Positions 45,577 through 58,337 of a stretch of 64,000 nucleotides of DNA are shown here, piece by piece. This DNA is from Paraphysoderma sedebokerense (Eukaryota > Blastocladiomycota > Physodermatomycetes > Physodermatales > Physodermataceae), in the NCBI GenBank assembly GCA_025602915.1, contig JAHLJZ010000114.1:1-64000 (forward strand), written 5' to 3'. Every line of letters starts with the position of its first letter. Within the stretch, counting starts at the first letter, position 1. The position numbers and the translations under genes were made by a program. The notes beneath the pieces were generated by a model. The model did not search any database, had not been told where the DNA came from, and was given only the letters and a program-made list of their open reading frames with translations.

Positions 45577-47486
45577 TTAAAATACATTTAAGAGCATCAT
45601 GGCAATGGACGCAACCACCATAACAACCATCGAAGAACCAGTGGAGAATAATTTCTCAACACCACTCTTTGCGTCGGTTTGGTTGAAACTTTGAACTAAT
45701 TTCTCCTCTTCCAAAATAACTTCAGGATCCCAAACCAAGCTGTTGAATTTACCATTGGTTTTGAATGCAACATAAGCAACGGATTCTGGAGGGTTAGCAT
45801 TTGGAAATTTGGAACATCTTCAACTGAAATTGCAGAATCAGTGGAGAGTGTCGATGCAACGGAATCCATAGTGATGGCGTTGGTCCAGTTAAAACGGCCT
45901 TTGCCGCCGCCAATGGAGAGGGATGAGGCAGCAGATGAGTACTCGCTCTAATGGAAATAGACGATTAATAACGATGTGTTAGTTAGTATCAAGGAATATA
46001 CAAATAGAAGTCACAGTAAATAATTTACCTCATCACCCTTCTTGAAGTATACTCCCTTCACAATCGCAAGTTGAGAATCAGCATGTCGGAATGGGAAATT
46101 GGAAAGAGAATCAGCATGTCGGAATGGGAAATTGCAAACTGTACTTCAATGCCTTGGGGGTATGTGTGACATTGTCAAGTGTAATGGTGTCGTTCACCAT
46201 GTAGGCTTCAAAGTTAACTGTTACATTACCATCAGAGGAAGAATCTCCCAACATGACCTCCGTCAACGCGAGCGACAAATCTTTGGGGGCAAGTAAACCA
46301 TTCGAGTTGGGATTTCTCATGGAGAATGTGGTAGAGATACTCTTAATTGCGACATTCTTATTGTTAGGGACGTCCGCAATTGTAATAGGGGACCAGAAAT
46401 TGGAAGAAAGATTTGCAAAGTTGATGACATTCTCGCTTGAAGTCAAGTTCCAAGTCCTTGCGGGGTTGAGTTCAACTAATTTCAAAAGTCCGACGCGGAA
46501 TTTGAAGAAAGATTCAGTGTCGTTTTGGGCGCGGTAGAAACTAGCACCAGCATGAGGTGTTCCTTCAGTTCTAAAAATGTAAAGAAAGCAAAATAGGTTA
46601 ACGCGAATTCACACTTTTCAGCTCGGTTGAGGTCAACTTACTGAAGATTGAAGTCTCCACGGAAACTTTGTCCAGAGCTAGAAGAAGAAACTTGAACTGT
46701 AAGCTTGGTTCCCTGTTCGTTCAATGAAGTGTTCAGGGTCTTTTGGAAATTTGCGAATTTGTTAAATTGAGTTTCAAGAGGATTGTTGGAGATTGAAGTC
46801 GGAACAGGAACTTTTGGGACGAAGCTGCTGGTTGCTTTTGGACTTTCTTCCTGAGTAGAAGTTGGTGTAGCTGTAGAAATCACGGATGAATCCGTATTTA
46901 CAAGGCTTGTCGCAGGCGACTCTACAGTGCTTGTCTCGGGCAACTCCACGACACTTGTCGCAGGCAACTCTTCAGTATCTGTCATAAATTCATCTTCGGT
47001 GTAAGGATCTGAATAGTCTGTTGGCATTGAACCTAACTGTGACGTCAACGAGGATAGCTCACTCAAGAAACTCATTACATCTTCGGTAGGTATAATTTCA
47101 TCTATAAGGCTGTTCCTCTCTTCTTCGGGTACATACGGCAAAACCTCTGTATAAAAAGCAATTTCATCTGTCAACATGGACACTAAGGACTCCGTAGGTA
47201 ATGATTCAGTTGGTATAATCTCTGTAAAGGTAGATAGTTCATTCAAGATATCAGATATTGGAGGCACTGGTAAATTTTCGGTTGGTAATGCGCCTACATT
47301 TTCCGAGAGTGTTGAAATTTGGCCTACAATGCTAGATAAAGCTTCTGTAGGCAAGGAAGGTATTTCTGTTGGTGGGTTGATATTAGGTAGTGCCGGCAAC
47401 CCCGCAAATTGAGGAGCGGGCACAGCCAAGGCACCATTCTGCAAAGCAGCAAGCGCAAAGAGTAGACTGACAGAGGTACGCTTCAT
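45577..47486 (-). pseudogene. Surface protein paralogue D, frameshifted
   Basis: Fourth member. The start at 47486 gives MKRTSVSLLFALAALQNGAL (signal peptide, cut near AVPAP). The N-terminal half differs from C and is acidic, with half-repeats such as LSSIVGQISTLSENVGALPT and ISDILNELSTFTEI. Exons 2 and 3 are nearly identical to C at DNA level. Exon 2 has intact RVGLLKLVELNPARTW but shares the KYSLQFPIPTC frame change and adds a duplicated segment of about 30 nt (46081-46135). Exon 3 has an 8-nt tandem duplication (atttggaa twice, near 45806). The stop of the conserved anchor exon is at 45577. Promoter and N-terminus look normal, so breakage is probably recent. Confidence 0.65.
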
Positions 47487-48208
47487 GCTTAGGTTAGTTT
47501 AGCCTGAAGAAATGAATGTAGAGCAAACGTTTCAATTTGTACATCAGTCTCGCAAGAATCGTATCCCAGATGGAACATTCGCTGGACAATTACATTCATG
47601 AAACATAAACCGACAATGAATAAAAGAAGATTCTTCTCTGTTCTAACTCCGGAAAGGTAACTTTTCACTTCAAGCATACAATAGATGTGCTCACCATGAC
47701 GGCCGAATTCCATTCACGCCACTACGGAGTTCTGGATGATCAACAAGACGCGAATGATTTTCAAATAACGTCAAGGGGCTTGCGGGTTGACCTTGGCCCT
47801 TTGGGACGGGTTTGCATACTGTATTAGGCATAACTAAGATCAAATAAAGTTGCATCTCAGTATTATACAAATGGATAAAATGGATAAAAACGCTTTTAAA
47901 TTCTGTCACAAGCGGAGTGAACAATTTAGGAAAGAGTTCCGCCAAGATTTATGAGCGACAGACAACCTCGACCTCGACCCTTCTCATCCTTAATCTCACC
48001 GCTTTACTTGTAACACAGTACCAATGTATCTTTTATTGTCAAATCAGTGCATTTGGACTTTAGAATCAGTATGCTGTCAATATTTAAACTGTGGACGATA
48101 GCGGTCTTATTTCAGGATAACGAATAAAGCACATCTGTTTCACCGGCAGTTAGTTGTATTTATTTGTGACAAAAATTAATTTAGGTGATACATACAACGC
48201 AAAATTAA
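47487..48208. other. Intergenic between paralogue D and NOP9
   Basis: About 720 bp, no gene recognised. Ends the surface-protein island. Confidence 0.4.
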
Positions 48209-51200
48209 TTATTCCTTTTTAGACTTTTTCTTTTTCTTTTTCCTCTCATCCACACTAACGTCACCTTCAATCGTTTCGCTCAATTTCCTTTTCTTCTCCT
48301 TCTTTTCCTTCTTCTCTTTCTTTTCTTTCTTTTCCTTCTTTGACTTTTTGGATTTATCCTGCTCCTTTGACGAAACCTTGGTCCCGTCCACTCCATTCAA
48401 CCCCAAATCGACTCCAAACTCACTAAACATATCCACCCACTCTTTCTTTTGTTGAATTAATTTCTCTTGAGACTTTACCCACACTTGTTCCACCAATTCC
48501 ACCTGCTTCACTTGACTTTGATTCCCGTCATTCTTTGTTTCTTTTTCCTGGACCCTTGTATTCCCAGACTTGAAATTGGAATCACTAGACCCATTGACTT
48601 GAACTTTCTTTTTGAATACCTCCATTTTTAAGTTTCTCCAGATAATTTTTCCATACATGTTGTTACTACCTAATATTTTTTTCTCGTGGTTCAAAAGAAC
48701 TTTACATATCGAATACTTTAACTCAATATCAGAATAAGAATAGATATGATCGAGAACGTGACATCCGAATTTATCGAGGGATAAAGTAACGAGGAGAGGA
48801 GTTTCTTGTTGTGGTGAGGGAGCATGATAATGGACGATATTTTCAATGATTGTTTTCTTTAAATCGTATTCTACAGTTTTGGATTTCAAAAAGTATTCGA
48901 ATGTGAGTGAACCCGCTGAATGAGTTAAATGATGGACCCAGGTGGAGATATCGAGGTTGAGGAAGTTTAAAACGACAGAGTGATGGTGAACGGAAGGGAA
49001 AGAGAGTATAGATTGAAGAATTTGTGCGCCTAGAGGATGCGGAAATCTTTGTCTAGTTGGAACTGAGGCCTCCAGATCCTAATAGTAACATTAAAGTCAC
49101 CAAAACGGTTAGTACAACCCCCCTCAGAAATTCGAACAAAAATCCAAGCGAACCTCGTAACTAATCATATAAAGAATACAAAACCACGATCCCTTTTCTT
49201 GTTTTTCTTCCGTATCAAGTCCCAACACGCTAAACAGCGCATTCAAAACATCTTCATGACAACAATTCAATCGCACACATGCATCAAACAGTTTCGCCAC
49301 AATAGCCGGTTTTCCATTAACTTATCGATAACGTCGTTGATTAATTTCCAAGCTCACCAAAATAAAAAAAGACTCAAGAACTACATACACAGTAACCCTT
49401 CAAAACCATTTTTCATTTCCTCGACTACTTTTTTCAACATGTCTGGATCTTTTATGCTATTCAAGAAGGATTGGACGATGTAATTCGCGATTTGATGAAA
49501 ACTGAGTGACATTAATTTTGTTTTGAAATGATGAGTGTATAGATACGATAAAGTCGTTTGGTCGGCGTACTATTAAAACAAATACAAAAATGAAAGGCAT
49601 CAGTATACGTATTCTACAGGATGGTAGAAAGAAAATTATAGGTTGATGTACTTTTAAAATCTTTTCGAGTAAATGTGAACCGACGGTATCCTTGAGTAAT
49701 CCATTGACATAATTTGTACGTGCTTTCAATTCAGCCGGTGATTCTATACCATCCAGCAAAAAAAAAAACATGAGTATTTATCATCTATACCATACTTTTA
49801 TCAACACTATAAATCAATATGAAATGGAAAAGCCGTACCTTCTTCTCCCTCTGACTCGGGCATCATCAAAAATCTCTTCACGAGTGATAACCTGTTCTCT
49901 TCAGATTGCGGCAACTCCAGCAATTGCTACAAAAATAGAACACAAAAAAAATAAATAATTATTATATAAGCACATACTCACTCACAATTTTCACTTCCAT
50001 GAATTTCAACCAAAAAAAAAAGAAAAACATAAAATTAAAAATACAAACCTGTAACACCGGATTCACAATTTTACTAAACGCCAAACTCCTAATCACGACA
50101 TCACTCTTCCCCTGACTTTCCCCACTTTCCCCACTTCCATCCTGACTCTTCCTCCCCCCAGTCAACATCAACCCACTATTAATCTCTTCCAAAATCATAT
50201 TCAAACACTCGTTAAAAACCTTTGGTACCAATTTCTTTTGTGGTTTTTTGAACCGAGAGTTGGATGGGCCGTTTGAGGTTGAAGAAGAACCGGAATAATG
50301 GTTTCGTTCTTGACCCCATTTTTTGGATTTTTTGGATTTAACGTTGTCAATGACGATAGGGGTACCGGATAATAGAGAGAGTAGTACTCTGATAAGATAC
50401 GTAGCGTAACGGTCGTGTAAAAGTGTGAGGTAATGAGAAGAGAGTTCCTAAATAGTGACAAGTGTGAGCGTTCATCTCCTGAAACATGCGCCAGGAGAAT
50501 CAAAATTTAAAACAAATGTCGTACTTTGCACATATTCACGATTAAATCTTGCATGGGTAGTAATACACCTTCATCTCCATTTTCTTGTCCATCAGTGGGA
50601 CCACTCTGAACACTCGATTCGCCACGGACCTAGTCGAAAATTTGTCAACGTTACTTCTCCATTTCATATTCTCACAATTAAAATCTAGAATAGAAGGATA
50701 CCTCTTTTTCAACGACATCAGCCGCCAATGTCAATAAAGTTTGACAAACATGGGACCCAAAAACATGTCGAAATAAATTCAAATAACTAATCCGTCGCAA
50801 CCACAACCAAAAACAAAAGGAAGGTCAATTCAAGTTTCAAACCTCAAACCTCAAAACCTCAAAACCTCAAAAAAATCCAGAGCAACAAAAGAGCAAGAAA
50901 GACGAAAAAGCAAATACAAACTTTCCACTCAACCTATCCCAAAATATCCTCAATTGAAACTCATTCCCCCACTTCAACAATTTCTCCATCACCACCGCCA
51001 CCTCTGGATGCACCGAGACTTGAACCTCTTTATCCAAGACCTCAGGGAACACATTTTCCAAAAAAATTTCTAAATCATCGGGACTATCGAACCCTATGTC
51101 TAACTTTTTTTCGATCTCTTTGAAATAATCGATACTTTCTATGGGTAATTCCTCAAAGGAGGGACCAAAAGGGTGGGCGGGTTTGTCGGATAAGAAACCG

Positions 51201-51418
51201 AATGTTTGGGTCTCGTAGGTATCATGATCGTTCTGATCGTTTTGTAAATTCTGCTCATTCTGGCCATTAGGATTTTCAGTGGGTGTAGTATCTTGAGGTG
51301 GATAATCGCCCAAATTAGAGTCAGGTTGAACTTGAGATTCGGAATCGACGTGGTGAGTTTCAGATGACTCTATCTTCTTGTTGTTACGTCTTTGACGGTT
51401 TCTTCCACCTCTTGCCAT
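48209..51418 (-). CDS. NOP9: Nop9, Pumilio-like 18S rRNA maturation factor
   Basis: Nucleolar RNA-binding protein of the Pumilio-repeat class that binds the 20S pre-rRNA near the 18S 3' end. The start at 51418 gives MARGGRNRQRRNNKKIE, a basic nucleolar-type tail. A low-complexity acidic/Asn region follows, then the core SIDYFKEIEKKLDIGF. Repeat segments include VFGSHVCQTLLTLAADVVEK, the segment YATYLIRVLLSLLSGTPIVI, KDTVGSHLLEKILK, FHQIANYIVQSFLNSIKD, LDKFGCHVLDHIYSYSD and NNMYGKIIWRNLKMEVFKKK. The C-terminus is a Lys-rich tail (KKEKKEKKEKK, ending KKKKKSKKE). There are about nine exons; middle introns are AT-rich and short. It matches Nop9 in order of all parts. Confidence 0.88.
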
Positions 51419-52216
51419 GATTCAAAAAAGAAATATAAACTATTTAAGAATAAGAGAAATCCGAGTATGGAGTACACAATTGATTGCGAGTTGGTTGCTT
51501 CAACCAAAACCGTAACGACGATGAAACGGTATTTATCGGCTCACGTGGATTCGTTACCATGGTGAATTTTAAAAGTGCGGACCCGAGTCAAGGTCGTGAA
51601 TTCTTCGTTCCCTCGCGCGTCTTGATAATGCTCTCTGGCAATTATGAGCTATATATAGGAAAAAAATTCAATATTGAATTTTCGTAATGAATGTAATCCG
51701 TGGATTCAGAACTCTTATGTTTCTATTCACATTTTATCTCACCCTCATTTCTACATTCTTGAACAAACTACAACCTCCTTCATTATCAATTCAACATAAC
51801 TCAAACAACACGAAAACTAAAACCAATGCGTATATACAAATCACATCTTCCCATCTACAACCCAATTCCTAACCACTCCGGTACGTCACACAATAACCTA
51901 ACCCAAATTACAGGTTACTTCTAATCCATTTTTTCCCACCCATCTACGATTCACGCATATCCAACCTTGAATCAATTCTACGTCCTAGTTGCGAATGAAT
52001 TTTTAATAGACCACGGGGGTATTAACCAGACAAATATGAAAACAAATGAGAACTAAAAATGAAAGGAGGAAGGCAAGGTGTATTACAATTAAATAGGGAA
52101 TAGAGAAATAAAATAACATAATAAATAGACTGATTCCATGACATCCAATCTACGAATGCACGATGCAACTAACGTGAACGGCATCGAATAATTAAATAAC
52201 CTGATTTAGAAGAATT
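51419..52216. other. Intergenic between NOP9 and the cyclin
   Basis: A TATATATAGG near 51650 lies about 35 bp before a 61-codon frame (51687, MNVIRGFRTLMFLFTFYLTL) with a hydrophobic start. This could be a tiny membrane peptide but has no other support. Confidence 0.3.
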
Positions 52217-55065
52217 TCACGGACAAGACGGTCCCCCGTTTTTAACGTCCCTCAAAAACTTCATACACTGTTTCACCGCGTTTTCGTGTCGTTTATTCTG
52301 ATCATTGTGTTCACTTTCGATACCGAGATCGATGAATATCATTCCTTGGCCTTCGGGTATTGATAAACTCGGTGTTCCGGATTTGGATTTCAATAAATCA
52401 GCTACAACGATATTCACGACCGCAATGGCTCTGACGAAGGCGGAATACTCGTTGACAGAGATGGAGGTTAACGAGGGGGTCAAATAAGAATCGCATTTGG
52501 AGAGGAATTGTTGGATTTGGTGTTTTTGGAGTACCAGCGGTTGCGAAGACGAGGATGAAGTTGAAGGTAGGGAAGAACAAGAGGAAGAAGGTGAAGTGAA
52601 TGAAGCGAGGGCGACCGTGGCGGAGGAGGAAGACGAAGGGGGTGACGAAGACGAATGCGTGAAATCGATATAAGACTCTAGTTTCCAGTACAGATTGTCT
52701 TCTCTCCCCGATCCGTTACCGTTTCCGACGCTATGTAGACCTCTCAACATCGAACCATTTGAACTGACGGTAGAAGTGCAGCCCGAATTTGACATCGATG
52801 AAGAACCTGTGGATAATCCGTCACGAGAAGTCACCGATAAATTAGAGTTTGAGCTAACATTGGATTTTAATAACCCGTTCATTCGTAGTTGATTTAAATA
52901 ACTTTCTGCGCTATTGGGGATAGTGGTGCCTGATCGGTTGAGTGTCGTAGGAGGGAACTGTACACTGGGTAACGAGGCGGCGGAAGTCGACCGGGACATA
53001 GCAGCGGAACCGGCAGCAGTGGTAAAAGTTGAATTATGGAGAGTGGATGCAACGGAAGCGGGTGATGACGTGGAGATTGGGAATGAACAAGAAGCCGACG
53101 AGGGAAGAGCAAACAGTAAGGGCAAAAGTAACTGGAAATCCTTGATTTTCAAGAGCTCAAAAATGACATGGTGCGGAGTGACATGGTTGAGTGAAAACGA
53201 TAAAGCCGATAGAATCCGTCGTTCCATTTTCTATAAAAGAGAATAGTTAGGACACCTATCTCAAGAATTACAAAAACCAATTCAAAGCCAAATGTTACCT
53301 TTACATCATTTCCTTTCCAGCCACCCAGTTTCCCAGTGGTCTTACATTTCTTGCCGAATTGTCCCTGCGAGTCTGACAACTTTTTCCCAACGGTGATCAT
53401 ATCGTCCATCAACGGATCCGAGAACTCTTCTGCCATTTTAGCAGCCAGAGAAAGCGAAGTGATACCTGTTGATGAGATTCGTTAGAAATTGAGAACGACA
53501 TGGGAACGGTCGTGGGAACAAATAGGTAAACAAACCCAATAAATAAAACTGATTGATCCTGGCCACCCTCGTCGATTGCAAGAAATGATCCATATAAGAA
53601 ACCATCAAATGCAACGTCTCAGAATGGTACCCGAAATGAGGATGCGTATCGTTGACCTAATTTATCCAACGTTAAAACTTATATTTCGACGTACTGAGGA
53701 TTACTAAAAACACACCTTCATGATCCAATGGATGACATCTTCTCTCACTGCATCTTTACACTTTCCTCTTTGTAATTGTAAGAATTGTTTACCGATTCTA
53801 CTCTCTCCGTCCTTTTCGTACATCACTTTTAACTTTTTCGACCACGGTAGCTCTAACATGACGGAATTCGGTTTACAAAGAGCACCAGCACGCTGGTTAT
53901 AATTTAATTGAGCTTGTGCGCTCAAGGGAATACTGAGGTGAGTTGAGTTAACACGAGGGAAGTAAGGGTTGTAATTGGCATTAGAGAGTGACGGTAAGGA
54001 GGTGACGGAGGAGCAAGAAGAGGAAAGACGATCTGAGGAGGCGACTGTAGTGAATAAGGGAAGAGGACTATACGAAGGAGCTGAACTCAATGCGGGGGAG
54101 GGATAGGGACTTTGCTTCAACCTCCAGATACCAGTTTCGTCGGCTCCTGATAACCGAGAATTGGAACTGCCAAGGTTGCTGTAATGTGATTGTAGGAGAT
54201 TAAAGAACTCAAGTAGAATCGGATGGGAGGAGGGGTTGAACTGAAGCGAGAGAGTGGGTACTGTTGGGTTGTCGTGAGACTGTGGGAGGGAAAGCGTGGA
54301 AAGAGACGAGGACGAGAGGGAAGGCGATTTGAGTTTATGCGAACAGGGGGAGGCTTGAGAGAAAGAGGAAGGGTGTGATTCGATGGTTGCCGATGTTGGT
54401 GTGGGGATGGAAGAAGATTGGTTTGAGGTCGTCGTGCGTTTTGGTTCCTCTGGGTAACTGTTGGCTGTCGCGAGGCGAGGCAAGGCATGGGAAGTTTTTG
54501 ACGAAGTGGACGAGGAAGACTGAGGTAATTTACGGGCAAGATAACGAAGAGATTCGTCCGCTGATGTACCGATTAAAATGATGCTGTTGTCATTCCGTCG
54601 TTTTTTCGCAGGGTGCGCGAATTCTTCCGCCACCGAATCTAAATGGAGAGGTGTCGGCTTTTTTGTGGGTATTGAATGGATCGAAGCCGGATCTAAGGGT
54701 AGAATGTGAGGGCGGGGTTTAATATGAATGGCAGGGTATTGGTTGTATTGGAGTAAGGTGGCGGTTGCAGCCATTTCGGAGGGATTTGAGGTCGAAGAGG
54801 TGGAGTAGGGAAAGGAGGCGTGGTGGGATGATGGACGTGGAAAATCGAAGGGAGGGATGTCAACATCCAAATCGGTTTCCGGTGAGAGAGGGGTATACTC
54901 TGAGAGACGAGGGATATGTACTTTTGCCGAGGCAATGGGATAATGAGCTTGAGAGGAAGCGATTATATCATTGCGTGCATCATCGAGTGATGGGAGCCTA
55001 GATGACTGGTGGGACTGGGCGTCCATTGGGGATTGTATTTGGGGTGTGTGTGGCTGTGAGAACAC
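52217..55065 (-). CDS. Cyclin with long low-complexity N-terminus
   Basis: A cyclin-box protein; the partner kinase is presumably a CDK. Exon 1 (55065-53704) codes a 440-residue Ser/Pro-rich N-terminus, then MYEKDGESRIGKQFLQLQRG and a cyclin-box start, EDVIHWIMKV. Further exons give HPHFGYHSETLHLMVSYMDH, FLQSTRVARINQFYLLG, ITSLSLAAKMAEEFSDPLMD, and KMERRILSALSFSLNHVTPH. This is the expected order of helices 1-5, including the conserved RIN and LAxKxxE blocks. The last exon has a Ser-rich insert, then FLSKCDSYLTPSLTSISVNE, a second cyclin-fold element. It is closest to A/B-type cyclins by the HP...SETLHL and KMERRIL patterns, but the subclass is not assigned. It is longer than usual (about 900 residues) because of Ser-rich tracts. 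Confidence 0.75.
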
Positions 55066-56333
55066 GCCGTTGGAAATGAAATAATTTGTTTGGGGGTTGC
55101 TTTGTATTAAAGGTGGTATTTTTTTGTAGTAGGGCGACTGTGTCGGAGATGTATTCTATTGCAATCTGGTTCAGAGTGACTTTACAGTAGAGGGGATCGT
55201 GGAGAGAGAGTGGGAGGAGCGAGGGAGAGGGATGACGAGGGTGTCTGGAGCGCAGAGGGCATTCCCCAGATGCAGAGACAGATTGTATATGTCGCAGAAT
55301 GATATGGGATATGGGTAATGGGATGCGATACAGATGCGATGGAAGGCAGCGAACCTGTCGAGGGGAATGCCAAAGGGGAACAGGGAATGTCTCGCATGCA
55401 CCGACACTCTGCCCGCCGTCATCTGCAGACACTCCCGCTACAGGCTCTCTCCCGCAAACAATGCACTCTGCATCACATTGCATTGCACATTTGCATACAC
55501 TTTATTATATGCCATTATCCACTACAGATACTATAGATGGTAATAGAGTACAAGTGAATGGCCACTCAGCGCAGTCCACTGGCAAGGGGGAACAACGCGT
55601 CCTTCCCCTTTTCCACGGATCACTGATCAATGGATTCCCTTGTCTGACAGTATAACACCATGTAATCCAACATCCCTTGTGATTGCTATGTCTGATTCAT
55701 GAGGAATGTTTGTGTCGCTGCCCACATCAACACTCACAAATCGCATCTGCACCGGCAAGATTTCCCACAAGATTCATGTGCCAGTTATGCCAGGGTCGTT
55801 TTAGTCGCCAACGCCCAATGTTCAAGAATCAAGGGGGGCCCAGGTGAATGGGATGATGGGTGCAAGCGACCGGATCGTGTGAACTGATTCGCAAGGGCAT
55901 TGGATTCATGGATGAATACAGGATAATTGCATGGCATGAAGCCAGCGTTTCAGGTATAATTCTTCACTTGGTAGTTGGTAATGAACTAATCATACATAGA
56001 TATAGAATTCACTGTGTACTCATGACATGCTAGACAGCGCTCTCTTCCAGACGCTCATGTAGTACATTCAACAGAGACTAGAGATTGTGTCGTGCGGACC
56101 GATTGTCCAATGTTTGCATGCTCCGTACTTGGTAAGTAATCAATAATTCATCAGGTTGCAAAGAGAGAGGGGAACGCGTTCAGTTCTGCTGGCGTTTTGG
56201 CCACTTGCCGCATTCCCTCTTTCCCTCATTCCCTCTTTCCCTCATCATCCTCATCACACATCCCATCCTATCTCTTTGTCCCATCCATCCTCCACACTCG
56301 TATCACCCGCCCTTGCAACTGACGCTGTGAAAA
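55066..56333. promoter_or_regulatory. Divergent intergenic between cyclin and myosin light chain
   Basis: About 1.3 kb, likely two promoters and 5' UTRs. It has C/T-rich stretches near 56210-56300 (ccctctttccctcattccc repeated) just before the myosin light chain start. No TATA box was clear and no RNA gene recognised. Confidence 0.4.
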
Positions 56334-57417
56334 ATGGTATGTCCTTCCCTGTCCACCCATCACCTTTCCTCTTCACTCTTCTTCCGCCCTTTTTGACTCC
56401 CACTTGCCTCTTCTGGTATCCAATCTCACACTCCACACCCATACTCATCTCATCTCCTCCTCTAGGTCCTCAACGAAGAACAAACTCAAGGTCTGCATTT
56501 GTCGTTTCCCCTCTCATCTCCCATGTACAGTCTGCACAAAAAGAACCAAAGAACTGACGTACTTCTCCTTTCGTTGTGCATCAACTCCCTCCTTGCTCTT
56601 TCCCCTATGCTCCGATGATAAATTTATTCAATATAAATAGAATACAAGGAAATTTTTTCCCTCTTTGATAAACGCGGTAACGGTACCATTGAACCCGAAG
56701 GTAACCTTCAGAAATCTCGCTCAACCCGTCTCCATAGCTTTATTAACCACTCGCCATTCTCTCAAAAACTCAAAAACATATCATATTTTTATTGTCATCC
56801 AATAGCTCTAGGAGATGTGCTCAGAGCCGTCGGCCAAAACCCCACCCAAGCTCAAATCAGAGATTTGATTGCCGGAATCCCAGAATGTAAGCTTCCTTTA
56901 GACTTTCTTAAGACCTCTATTTTATTTTTTGTCTCATTCAATTTTCTTGTGCTCACCCCGAATAGCCGCCAAACCCCTGAAATTTGAAACTGTCCTCGAC
57001 ATTATCTCTCGTCCCGATGGATTCAAACCAGCTGGTTCACACGAAGAATTCGTTCAAGGATTCCAAGTGTTTGACAAAGACGGCAACGGTTTCATCAACG
57101 CCGGTGAATTGAGATACGGTATGTTTCTCTGCCTGTTCCGTTCCAACCCCTCCAGATAGCCATCTTCTTATCCACTCGTGGCTGCTTGACTGACCATTGA
57201 CTGGGGATTAACTGAAATATAGTCCTCACCGCTCTTGGCGAAAAATTGACCGACAATGAAGTCGACGATATCCTCAAAGGAGTTGAAGTCGGAAAGGACG
57301 GATCCATCGCCTACGAAGGTACATTTCACACCGACCTTTTTATTTCCCTGTTGCCCTTGCACTAATTCTCTCCCAAATTCATGTCCAGAATTCGTCAAAA
57401 TGATCACAGCCGCTTAA
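56334..57417 (+). CDS. MLC1: Essential myosin light chain (Cdc4/Mlc1 type)
   Basis: EF-hand light chain that binds the IQ motifs of myosin II and V in the cytokinetic ring. The first exon codes only the initiator ATG (56334-56336, donor gtatgt directly after). Exon 2 starts VLNEEQTQ, exon 3 EYKEIFSLFDKRGNGTIEPE (start 56641), exon 4 ALGDVLRAVGQNPTQAQIRD. Then SAKPLKFETVLDIISRPDGF, EEFVQGFQVFDKDGNGFINA, VLTALGEKLTDNEVDDILKG and EFVKMITAA, stop 57415-57417. It follows fission yeast Cdc4 block by block, including DLLRACGQNPT-like and SRPDGF. The EF loops are mostly degenerate except DKDGNGFINAGE, as in Cdc4. All seven exons join in frame. Confidence 0.95.
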
Positions 57418-58337
57418 GCCCCAAAACTTTCCATCACACTCCCTCCCCAGCCCAATTTGGATTTTAGTTAATCCCTCTTCACTCCCTTCTTCCCTCATCA
57501 CTCTATTTATTTCAACCTGAATAATTTGGCGTGACTTCTTAAATGAATCTATTTAGCGTATACAACCACGGAATATGAATCAAACTATTAGCATTTCCCG
57601 GTAAATTTTTTTGTAGATAATGGAGGTTGATTTTTGTGCGTGTGTGTTTATAGATATATTGACGAGTAAATTTATATAAACGTTGCTTTCCAAAACGAAA
57701 AGAACTGAAAACATAAGACTGGGAAAATGCAAGCTGTCATGACACCCGCCTCGTTTTACATACGTGTGAATCGACTCGTAACATTTAAATCCTAGGCTCA
57801 CAAACTCTATCAAGCTTGATGAAAATATAATAGCAGTTGGTGCCCATACATGTACTCGACCAAGTCCGACCACAAATCATGAACTCAAGATTCAGGAGGG
57901 AATAGAAAAAGGCAGTAGAGGCGGTTATGTCACAGGTGGAAAATGGAATAATCAACATAGAAATTGTGGTTGGTGGCGCTGGGTGGTGAAAAATTTGAAG
58001 TCATAATTTTGTTGGGTAATTTAATTTATCTTCCGCAGGAATAAATAAACTGAATCAGAATAAAGACAAACAAGATATACAATTCTAAATAATGAACTCT
58101 ACAAAATTTTTGAAAATATAAGGTTCATAAAGATGAATTACATACTATATATTTCAAATTAGAAATTAAATAAAACGAATAATATTATCCGTTTTTCTCT
58201 ATCTCTACTAATCTCGAGGTCGAGTGCCACAGAGGTTCAAACCAAAGCTCCCATCACACATCGTCTCACCATAGCAACTAAACAAAGTTACTATTGATTT
58301 TATTGATTTAGTATCAAGTTGAAGTGTTGACGCGTCA
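57418..58337. other. Intergenic
   Basis: 3' UTR of the myosin light chain and about 900 bp of AT-rich DNA. No gene recognised. Confidence 0.4.

Noticed and set aside
48290-48400. Possible frameshift in the Lys-rich NOP9 tail
   Set aside because: Simple low-complexity KKEKK repeats; the frame is continuous to the stop.
55171-55655. Several overlapping ORFs on both strands near 55.3 kb
   Set aside because: No splice logic and mutual overlap; typical of a promoter region with high GC for this genome.
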